5,283 nt of DNA from an uncultured Clostridia bacterium (GTDB taxonomy: Bacteria > Bacillota > Clostridia > Oscillospirales > Oscillospiraceae): positions 1 to 5,283 of the forward strand of contig CAMFZO010000113.1 in assembly GCA_946006895.1 (NCBI GenBank), written 5' to 3'. Shown here piece by piece: positions 1 to 4,738 of the stretch. A program made the translations under genes and the position numbers. Positions within the stretch are counted from its first letter, which is position 1. Each line of letters starts with the position of its first letter. The notes under the pieces are model-generated. The model saw only the letters and a list, made by a program, of their open reading frames with translations, was not told the DNA's origin and did no database searches.

Positions 1-190
1 GCCGACGGAATTCAACGCCAGCCACCGCGCCCTGAAAGCCATTGAGGGCAGCTCCCTGCTCACCGACGAGGAGCAGAAGGGCGCAAAAAAGGTCCTCACC
101 GCCGCCGCCCTGACCTACGTCGCCGCCCTGGCCACTGCCCTGGCACAGTTTGTCCGGCTGCTGACTATCGTCAACCGGCGCAGAGACTGA
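1..190 (+). CDS. yugP: YugP-like membrane zinc metallopeptidase, C-terminal fragment
   Basis: This is the last 62 codons of a gene that begins before the window; the reading frame starts at base 2 and ends at TGA 188-190. The visible protein opens with PTEFNASHRA, which matches the conserved EFxAS segment near the C-terminus of the YugP family (Zn_peptidase_2, PF04298). In that family an HExxH zinc site lies upstream, outside this window, and by analogy with M48 peptidases the glutamate of this segment may be the third zinc ligand (inference). A short linker follows, then KVLTAAALTYVAALATAL and a hydrophobic stretch (fragment residues about 31-57), a membrane helix, and a basic tail ending NRRRD. 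The family is membrane anchored and its physiological substrates are poorly known. An intrinsic terminator 15 bp after the stop closes the transcript. The call rests on the tail motif and helix only, as the catalytic domain cannot be seen. Confidence 0.75.
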   Translation, partial: PTEFNASHRALKAIEGSSLLTDEEQKGAKKVLTAAALTYVAALATALAQFVRLLTIVNRRRD

Positions 191-204
191 TACCGAGAAT
201 GCTT

Positions 205-236
205 GAGCCGCTGCTGAAGATGCAGCGGCTCTTTTT
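205..236 (+). terminator. Intrinsic terminator of the yugP-like gene
   Basis: A perfect 10-bp stem, GAGCCGCTGC (205-214) with GCAGCGGCTC (222-231), encloses a 7-nt loop and is followed at once by TTTTT (232-236). It starts 15 bp after the TGA of the upstream gene. It insulates the transporter gene downstream, which therefore needs its own promoter. Confidence 0.93.
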
Positions 237-268
237 GTCCTGCCTTGTTTTGGCTTTTTTACCCGGAT

Positions 269-299
269 TTAACATTAGTACGGTTTCAGCCTTAACATT
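269..299 (+). promoter_or_regulatory. Possible PhoP box: two TTAACATT direct repeats
   Basis: The octamer TTAACATT occurs exactly at 269-276 and again at 292-299, 23 bp apart, about two helical turns. TTAACA is the core repeat of PhoP boxes known from Bacillus and Clostridium, where such repeats recur about every 11 bp. Here the middle repeat expected near 280-281 is not recognisable. If the -10 box at 307-312 is used, the repeats lie at roughly -50 and -25, the usual place for PhoP-activated promoters. The downstream gene is a phosphate transporter, which makes phosphate-starvation control plausible. The repeats are observed; the regulator is inferred. Confidence 0.5.
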
Positions 300-306
300 C
301 TTCGGG

Positions 307-328
307 TATAATACAAAAGATATATAAT
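307..328 (+). promoter_or_regulatory. Twin -10 boxes of the Na/Pi transporter promoter
   Basis: Perfect TATAAT hexamers stand at 307-312 and 323-328, 16 bp apart. Neither has a good -35 box at 16-18 bp: for the first, the best candidates near 283-290 match TTGACA at only about 3 of 6 positions, and for the second the match is no better. A good -10 with a poor -35 is typical of activator-dependent promoters and fits the TTAACATT repeats just upstream. Expected start sites would be near 319 or 335, giving a leader of roughly 15-35 nt. Confidence 0.6.
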
Positions 329-351
329 ATACAAAACGAGGTATCGCGAAC

Positions 352-2103
352 ATGGATATTTTCTCCGTCATCACCCTCATCGGCGGCCTGGCCTTTTTCC
401 TCTACGGTATGCACGTCATGTCTTCGGGCCTGGAGCGTATGGCCGGCGGCAAGCTGGAGCACGCCCTCAAGCGCATGACCTCCAACCCGCTGAAAAGCCT
501 TGCCCTGGGCGCGGGCATTACCGTTGCGGTCCAGTCGTCCTCGGCTGTGACCGTCATGCTGGTGGGCCTGGTCAACTCGGGCCTTATGAACATCGCCCAG
601 ACCCCTGGCGTCATTATGGGCTCCAACATCGGCACAACGCTGACGGCTTGGCTGCTTTCGCTGGTGGGACTGGAGACGGACAACGTATGGCTGAAGCTCC
701 TGAAGCCAGAGAATTTTTCCCTGATTCTCGCCATGGTGGGCGCCGTTCTCATCATGATGTCCAAGAAGCCCAGGCGCAGGGACATTGGCTCGATTTTAGT
801 GGGTTTTGCCGTGCTGATGTACGGCATGAAGTTCATGAGCAGCGCCGTCAGCCCTCTTGCGGATATGCCGGAGTTTGCCAGCCTGCTCACCGCTTTCCGC
901 AATCCGCTTCTGGGCGTTCTGGTCGGTGCGCTGTTTACCGGCATCATCCAAAGCTCTGCCGCGTCGGTGGGCATCTTGCAGGCCCTTGCCCTGACGGGGA
1001 ATATTTCCTACGGCATGGCAATCCCCATCATCATGGGCCAGAATATCGGCACCTGCGTCACCGCCCTGATCTCCAGCATCGGCGTCAAGCGCAACGCGAA
1101 GAAGGTCGCGGCCATCCATGTGTCCTTCAACCTCATTGGCACGGTGTTCTTCCTGGCTCTGTTCTACGGCCTGGACGCGCTGGTCCATTTCAGCTTTACC
1201 GATATGCCCATCGGCGCCTTTGAGATCGCCGTGGTCCACAGCATCTTCAATGTGGCGACGACCGTGCTCCTGCTGCCCTTCAGCAAGCAGCTCGTTAGAA
1301 TCGCCAACCTGGTGATCCGGGACAAGAAGGGCGAGGAAGAGCTTCCCGCCAAGCGGCTGGACGAGCGCCTGCTGGCAACGCCGTCGGTGGCTGTCGGCGA
1401 GAGCAACGCCATGACCGTGGACATGATGAAGACCGCTCACCGGACGCTGCTGCAGGCTCTGGGGCTTATCGAACACTACGACGAAAAAACGGCGGAGGAA
1501 ATTCTGGAGGAGGAAAACCGACTGGATGCCTGCGAGGACGAGCTGGGCACCTATCTGGTCCGGCTGGCGTCCAACAAGCTCTCCGCTGAGGACTCCATGC
1601 TGGTGTCCAAGATGCTCCACACCATCGGCGATTTTGAGCGCCTGGGCGATCACGCGGTGAATCTTCTTTGCTCCGTCCGGGAGCTGCAGGAGAAAAAGCT
1701 GTCCTTCTCACCGGCGGCGCAGGAGGATCTGGCGCTGCTTTCCTCGGCGCTGACGGAGATTCTGGCATTGACGGCGGAGGCCTATGAGAAAAACGACGCG
1801 GAGATCGCCGCCCGGGTAGAGCCTCTGGAGCAGACCATCGACCGCCTGGTAGAGCGGATCAAGGATAAGCACGTGGCCCGCCTGCAAAACGGCGAATGTA
1901 CCATCCAGCTTGGCTTCATTCTGGCGGATCTGCTGAATAATTTCGAGCGTATCTCCGACCACTGCTCCAACATTGCCGTTTCGGTCATCGAGATCAAGCA
2001 CAACACCTTCGACACTCACCAATACCTCAACCGAGTGAAGTACGGTAGCCGGGAGTTTACGGTTCAGTTTGAGGAATACTGCGAAAAATACGGACTGAAA
2101 TAA
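352..2103 (+). CDS. Na+/phosphate cotransporter family protein with C-terminal PhoU-like domain
   Basis: Predicted inner-membrane importer that couples phosphate uptake to the sodium gradient; 583 residues, normal for the bacterial form of the family. Residues 1 to about 325 form a membrane domain of some eight to nine hydrophobic segments built as an inverted duplication (Na_Pi_cotrans, PF02690, twice). Each half carries the hallmark motif, QSSSA at 61-65 and QSSAA at 200-204, and each is followed by a GSNIGTT (90-96) or GQNIGTC (229-235) loop; these form the transport core. A charged linker (about 324-350) leads to a helical PhoU-like domain (about 350-560) with the two metal-binding type repeats DFERLGDHA (427-435) and NFERISDHC (530-538). 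Fusion of PhoU to the transporter suggests cytoplasmic feedback on uptake, an inference from PhoU biology. The ATG at 352 has a GAGG ribosome site (338-341) 10 nt upstream. Transcribed alone: a terminator precedes it and the next gene is convergent. Confidence 0.95.
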   Translation: MDIFSVITLIGGLAFFLYGMHVMSSGLERMAGGKLEHALKRMTSNPLKSLALGAGITVAVQSSSAVTVMLVGLVNSGLMNIAQTPGVIMGSNIGTTLTAWLLSLVGLETDNVWLKLLKPENFSLILAMVGAVLIMMSKKPRRRDIGSILVGFAVLMYGMKFMSSAVSPLADMPEFASLLTAFRNPLLGVLVGALFTGIIQSSAASVGILQALALTGNISYGMAIPIIMGQNIGTCVTALISSIGVKRNAKKVAAIHVSFNLIGTVFFLALFYGLDALVHFSFTDMPIGAFEIAVVHSIFNVATTVLLLPFSKQLVRIANLVIRDKKGEEELPAKRLDERLLATPSVAVGESNAMTVDMMKTAHRTLLQALGLIEHYDEKTAEEILEEENRLDACEDELGTYLVRLASNKLSAEDSMLVSKMLHTIGDFERLGDHAVNLLCSVRELQEKKLSFSPAAQEDLALLSSALTEILALTAEAYEKNDAEIAARVEPLEQTIDRLVERIKDKHVARLQNGECTIQLGFILADLLNNFERISDHCSNIAVSVIEIKHNTFDTHQYLNRVKYGSREFTVQFEEYCEKYGLK

Positions 2104-2104
2104 A

Positions 2105-2136
2105 ATGTGGAGGCGACCTCATGGCCGCCTCCATAT
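2105..2136 (-). terminator. Terminator hairpin between convergent genes, serving the glycosyltransferase
   Basis: An 11-bp stem with one G-U pair joins 2105-2115 to 2126-2136 around a 10-nt loop, with the core GGAGGCG/CGCCTCC. Read on the - strand it follows the TAG of the glycosyltransferase by 1 bp and is followed by TTTATTTC, a U-rich tail that extends into the last codons of the transporter gene. On the + strand the sequence after the stem is not T-rich, so it probably works well only for the - strand, though the hairpin could still stabilise the other transcript. Confidence 0.75.
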
Positions 2137-2137
2137 T

Positions 2138-3124
2138 CTATCGTCCGAGGAGCTTTTTCACGCGGAACACCAGCGCTACGGTCCGGTAGCGCTTTTTCAG
2201 CAGCAAACGGAAGATCAGTCGCTTGTTGCTGTCCAGCAGGGGAAGATAGGGGTTCTCCCGGAATGTGGGGAAGTGCTCCTCCATGTAGGCCCGGAAATCC
2301 GCGATCAGGCGGTCCTTGCGGTCAATGAGCAGTACCCGCACGGTAGCCGCCAGGAAAATATGCTGGATGGCCTGGAATTCCAGAACGTCCCGGTGGGCAT
2401 CAATAAAGCCGTTGCTCCGGTACCAGCTCAGAATGTCGTCATAGGCGTAGAGGATCTCCACATTCCGGCCGCTGTTTTTGTTGTTCATGGCGCTGCCCTC
2501 GCGCTGCAGATAGTGGTAGTAGCAGTCGGGCAGGCGGAGGGCCGTTTGGGCGACAGCAAGAATTTTTGTCACTACACGGATGTCCTCGTACCAGACCTTG
2601 GTGGCAAAGGTGATGTCGTGGTCCGTGAACAGGCTGCGGCGGTAGGCCCGGTTCCAGGGGGCCATAACGCCGAAATACAAGGTGGGCTGCTCACTGACCT
2701 GGAGCAGCGTGCCTGCCTCCACGTTTTCGTGGAGTTCACCGACCTTTTTCCCGTCCCGCTCCACATGGGCGCCGAAGAGGACCAGGTCCGCCGGCGTGGC
2801 CTCTATGGCTGTTTTCAGCGCCTCCAAAAAGTTCTCCGACAGGTAGTCATCGCCGTCGACGAACAGGAGATATTCACCGGTGGACAGGGCGATGCCCTGA
2901 TTCCGCGCAGCGCCCGCGCCGCCGTTTTCCTGATGGATGGCGCGGATTCTGTCGGGGTACCGGACGGCGTAGCGGTCACAGATAGCGCCGCAGCCGTCGG
3001 GAGAGCCGTCGTCCACCAGCAACAGCTCATAGTCCTGGCAGGTCTGCGCCAGGATCGAGTCAATGCACTTGGGAAGATAGGCCTCGATTCTGTAAACGGG
3101 GACGATCAGGCTGAAGGTGGGCAT
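2138..3124 (-). CDS. Glycosyltransferase family 2 protein
   Basis: Predicted cytoplasmic or membrane-associated GT-A fold enzyme that moves a sugar from a nucleotide-sugar donor to an acceptor, probably in capsule, exopolysaccharide or wall polymer synthesis; donor and acceptor cannot be read from the sequence. The 328-residue protein shows the family signature in order: FSLIVPVYRIEAYLPKCIDS (4-23), LLLVDDGSPDG (34-44) for the nucleotide, ENGGAGAARNQGI (66-78), and the metal-binding DxD in LFVDGDDYL (87-95). A downstream WNRAYRRSLF (157-166) and WYEDI (178-182) supply the acceptor-side ED pair usual in this subgroup. The C-terminal 140 residues are helical and end in a basic tail (LLKKRYRTVALVFRVKKL) that may bind the membrane; no clear membrane-spanning helix is seen. 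The ATG has AAAGGAGG (3132-3139) 7 nt upstream. It lies downstream of spoVFB in the same direction, with its own promoter. Confidence 0.92.
   Translation of the reverse strand: MPTFSLIVPVYRIEAYLPKCIDSILAQTCQDYELLLVDDGSPDGCGAICDRYAVRYPDRIRAIHQENGGAGAARNQGIALSTGEYLLFVDGDDYLSENFLEALKTAIEATPADLVLFGAHVERDGKKVGELHENVEAGTLLQVSEQPTLYFGVMAPWNRAYRRSLFTDHDITFATKVWYEDIRVVTKILAVAQTALRLPDCYYHYLQREGSAMNNKNSGRNVEILYAYDDILSWYRSNGFIDAHRDVLEFQAIQHIFLAATVRVLLIDRKDRLIADFRAYMEEHFPTFRENPYLPLLDSNKRLIFRLLLKKRYRTVALVFRVKKLLGR
2172..2197 (+). terminator. Intrinsic terminator of the Na/Pi transporter, inside the convergent gene
   Basis: A perfect 8-bp stem, AGCGCTAC (2172-2179) with GTAGCGCT (2186-2193), encloses a 6-nt loop and is followed by TTTT (2194-2197), making TTTTT with the last stem base. 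It lies 68 bp after the transporter stop and within codons of the glycosyltransferase that encode KKRYRTVAL on the other strand. As the stem after the transporter stop lacks a + strand T-tract, this is the likeliest end of the transporter transcript. The hairpin could also arise by chance from coding sequence, hence moderate confidence. Confidence 0.6.
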
Positions 3125-3153
3125 GGCGTCGCCTCCTTTGATTTCTTTCTTTT

Positions 3154-3182
3154 ATTATATCCGCACCGGGCAGCTTTTGCAA
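3154..3182 (-). promoter_or_regulatory. Sigma-A-type promoter of the glycosyltransferase
   Basis: On the - strand TTGCAA (3182-3177) and a perfect TATAAT (3159-3154) are separated by exactly 17 bp. The -35 matches TTGACA at 4 of 6 positions. The start site would fall near 3147, giving a leader of about 23 nt that carries the AAAGGAGG ribosome site. The -35 begins 4 bp after the spoVFB stop codon. There is no hairpin between spoVFB and this promoter, so read-through from spoVFAB is also possible. Confidence 0.72.
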
Positions 3183-3186
3183 GATA

Positions 3187-3753
3187 CTACAATAAAATCG
3201 GCTGCAACTGGCGGCCCTCCAGCGCCGCGCTTGCCGCTTCCGGCAGGCGGGAAAAATCCGCCACCAGAGAATAGGGCTTTTTCAGAGGACTATCCTGGCC
3301 GAAGGGGACGAAATAATAGTGTTTGCGATTGAGCAGTTTGCCGAGATTTTCCGCGCTGCCGGAAAGACCGTCGTTGGTGGAGACCGCCAGCAAGATGGGC
3401 CTGGCGTTGCGCAGATGGGCTTTGCAGGCGAAGGTCACGGGGGAGTCGGCGATGCCGTTTGCCAGCTTGCCCAGCGTGTTTCCGGTGCAGGGCGCGACGA
3501 TCAGCAGGTCCAGGAGCTTTTTCGGCCCCAGGGGTTCCACGTCCTCCAGCTTGCGGAGGGCTTTTTTGCCGCACAATTCCTCCACCTCGCGGACAAAGGC
3601 GTCGGCGGGACCGAAGCGGCTGTCGATGCTGCAGCCCGCATCGGAAAAAATGGGGATCACGTCGTATTCCACCGTCAGCTTGGGCAGGACGCCGATAACG
3701 GCACGGTAGGTACAAAAGGAACCGCAGAGGGCAAAACCAAGGGACGCTTTCAA
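3187..3753 (-). CDS. spoVFB: Dipicolinate synthase subunit B
   Basis: Flavoprotein-like subunit of dipicolinate synthase, which with SpoVFA oxidises the dihydrodipicolinate-pathway intermediate to dipicolinic acid in the mother cell for export into the spore core. The 188-residue protein is a single flavoprotein-type Rossmann domain (PF02441). Diagnostic stretches are GFALCGSFCTY (6-16), YDVIPIFSDAG (30-40), and LIVAPCTGNTLGKLANGI (84-101) followed by ADSPVTFACKAHLRN (102-116), the best conserved part of the SpoVFB family. I choose the TTG at 3753-3751 as start: it gives the usual family length and N-terminus, and AAAAGGAGG (3761-3769) stands 7 nt upstream. Longer in-frame extensions into spoVFA yield non-homologous residues. 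The TTG overlaps the spoVFA stop in TTGA, so translation is probably coupled. The stop is TAG at 3189-3187. No asd, dapG or dapA follows. Confidence 0.94.
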   Translation of the reverse strand: MKASLGFALCGSFCTYRAVIGVLPKLTVEYDVIPIFSDAGCSIDSRFGPADAFVREVEELCGKKALRKLEDVEPLGPKKLLDLLIVAPCTGNTLGKLANGIADSPVTFACKAHLRNARPILLAVSTNDGLSGSAENLGKLLNRKHYYFVPFGQDSPLKKPYSLVADFSRLPEAASAALEGRQLQPILL

Positions 3754-4571
3754 AGCAAATCCTCCTTTTGAAGCAGGGTAAGGATGCTCTGGGCATAGAG
3801 AATGCCGGCGGTTTTGGGGGCAAATTTTCCCGGCAGACCCGGTGCGTGACAGCAGGTGAGGCCCAGGGCTTCGCACTGCGGCCGGGAGAATCCTCCGGGT
3901 GCGGAGGCAAGCTCCAGCAGTACACAGTCCTTGCGCAGACACGAAAGCTGCTCCCCGGTCAAAACCTCCGCCGGAACGGTGTTGAAGACAAAATCATACT
4001 GCGTAAGACCCCGGGAATACACGCTGATTTGGTCTGTGGCAAGACCCAGAGCCTCGGCCAGAGCCTGATCCGCAGCCTTTCGCAGCGCCACGGTCACATG
4101 GGCTGACAGTGCCTGCAGCTTGGCAGCCAGGATCTTTCCGACCCGTCCGTAGCCCAGGACCAGGCAGTTTGCCCCGTGGAGCGTGATGGGGGAATGCTCT
4201 TTGGCCAGACAGATGGCCCCCTCGGCGGTGGGAATGGCGTTGGCGGTGGTCAGCGGCTCAGAGCAGTAGAGGTCAAAGACCCGCGATTTCCGATGCCCGA
4301 AGGCCTGCGCCCAAGGACCGATGAGACCGCCGAAAACGGTGGAATCGCCGTCAACCCGATGTAAGATCTCCTCAACGGGGATGGCAGAAAGGCCCCGCAG
4401 CAGAGCGCCCTGAAAGGAGGGGAAGGGAAGCACCACCCACTTCATGTTAGAAGGCAGAGGCTCCTCGCTGCAGCCGGGAACGCCGAAGGTATGCACCTCA
4501 TGGCCGAACCCGCGAAAATAATCTGCGGCCCAGCGGTTTCGCCCGTCACCGCCTAAGATCCAAAATTCCAT
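3750..4571 (-). CDS. spoVFA: Dipicolinate synthase subunit A
   Basis: NAD(P)-binding subunit of dipicolinate synthase, partner of SpoVFB in making dipicolinic acid, the calcium chelator of the spore core. The 273-residue protein is slightly shorter than Bacillus SpoVFA (around 300). An N-terminal domain opens with WILGGDGRN (4-12), typical of the DpsA N-terminal domain, and carries NAIPTAEGAI (111-120), strongly conserved in SpoVFA. The second domain is a 2-hydroxyacid-dehydrogenase-like Rossmann fold with VLGYGRVGK (138-146) as dinucleotide loop. ELASAPGG (220-227) and APGLPGKFAPKTAG (243-256) near the end are also family hallmarks. I prefer the ATG at 4571 because AGAAAGGG (4588-4581) is 9 nt upstream; the GTG two codons earlier (4577) would leave only 3 nt. 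Its stop overlaps spoVFB. A sigma-K-like promoter lies just upstream, fitting late mother-cell expression known for this operon in Bacillus. Confidence 0.95.
   Translation of the reverse strand: MEFWILGGDGRNRWAADYFRGFGHEVHTFGVPGCSEEPLPSNMKWVVLPFPSFQGALLRGLSAIPVEEILHRVDGDSTVFGGLIGPWAQAFGHRKSRVFDLYCSEPLTTANAIPTAEGAICLAKEHSPITLHGANCLVLGYGRVGKILAAKLQALSAHVTVALRKAADQALAEALGLATDQISVYSRGLTQYDFVFNTVPAEVLTGEQLSCLRKDCVLLELASAPGGFSRPQCEALGLTCCHAPGLPGKFAPKTAGILYAQSILTLLQKEDLL
3754..3769 (-). promoter_or_regulatory. Ribosome binding site fixing the TTG start of spoVFB
   Basis: AAAAGGAGG (3769-3761 on the - strand) lies inside the last codons of spoVFA (encoding QKED) with a 7-nt spacer to the TTG at 3753. 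The strength and ideal spacing of this site decide in favour of the non-ATG start. Confidence 0.85.
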
Positions 4572-4592
4572 GCACACACACCCTTTCTCTAA

Positions 4593-4620
4593 CAGGGTAT
4601 GCGAATTTTTCCGTTTGGTG
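4593..4620 (-). promoter_or_regulatory. Possible sigma-K promoter of spoVFAB
   Basis: On the - strand CACC (4620-4617) and GCATACCCTG (4602-4593) are arranged like the sigma-K consensus mACm and gCATAnnnTA, with 16 nt between AC and CATA; only the final A of the -10 is a mismatch (G). The -10 also resembles the sigma-E box CATACAnT, but no sigma-E -35 is seen. The Bacillus subtilis spoVF operon is sigma-K dependent, which supports the reading. The start site would be near 4586, leaving a leader of only about 15 nt with the ribosome site almost at its 5' end. Confidence 0.5.
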
Positions 4621-4631
4621 AAAAAGAGTGG

Positions 4632-4660
4632 TTGTCAAGGCGGGCAGCGTGAGGTATAAT
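4632..4660 (+). promoter_or_regulatory. Sigma-A-type promoter of the DUF4364 gene
   Basis: TTGTCA (4632-4637, 5 of 6 matches) and a perfect TATAAT (4655-4660) are spaced by 17 bp. The start site would be near 4667, giving a leader of about 70 nt before the GTG at 4736. It is divergent to, and only about 12 bp from, the putative spoVFA promoter. Confidence 0.82.
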
Positions 4661-4721
4661 AAAAACAAGAATTCGCCGTTTTTTCGGCAGCGCCGGAGCC
4701 GGAAATGATGGACTATGCGAA

Positions 4722-4738
4722 AAGGGGTGTTGGAAGTG
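4722..4738 (+). promoter_or_regulatory. Ribosome binding site fixing the GTG start of the DUF4364 gene
   Basis: AAGGGG (4722-4727) stands 8 nt before the GTG at 4736. The in-frame ATG at 4715 has only a weak GGAG (4695-4698) at 16 nt, so the GTG is preferred, though the ATG cannot be excluded. Confidence 0.6.

Noticed and set aside
796..1653. 285-codon open frame on the - strand inside the Na/Pi transporter gene
   Set aside because: Antisense shadow of a well-supported gene; its H/Q/D-rich composition with no motif is typical of reversed GC-rich coding sequence.
2105..3274. 389-codon open frame on the + strand opposite the glycosyltransferase
   Set aside because: It is the antisense of a clear GT2 gene, its composition is a V/G/Q-rich shadow, it continues into the 3' end of spoVFB, and it has no recognisable domain or ribosome site.
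3319..3771. Open frames on the + strand opposite spoVFB
   Set aside because: Opposite a gene with clear family motifs; no ribosome site or domain.
3754..3942. N-terminal extension of spoVFB to an ATG at 3942
   Set aside because: The extra 63 residues overlap spoVFA coding sequence, are unlike SpoVFB, and the TTG at 3753 has an ideal ribosome site.
4572..4577. GTG start of spoVFA two codons upstream
   Set aside because: It leaves only 3 nt from the ribosome site AGAAAGGG, whereas the ATG at 4571 has 9 nt.
4633..4638. Perfect TTGACA on the - strand upstream of spoVFA
   Set aside because: No -10-like hexamer at 16-18 bp (AACGGA at 17); the site is better explained as the complement of the + strand TTGTCA -35 box.
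4675..4702. Small alternative hairpins (GCCG-T6-CGGC and CGGC-AGC-GCCG) in the DUF4364 leader
   Set aside because: Stems of only 4 bp with no terminator tail after them; not enough to claim attenuation or a riboswitch.
4598..4721. TATGCGAA occurring at 4598-4605 and 4714-4721
   Set aside because: An 8-bp match in one 164-bp gap, in unrelated settings (one in the sigma-K-like -10 complement, one near the DUF4364 start); could be chance and forms no larger pattern.
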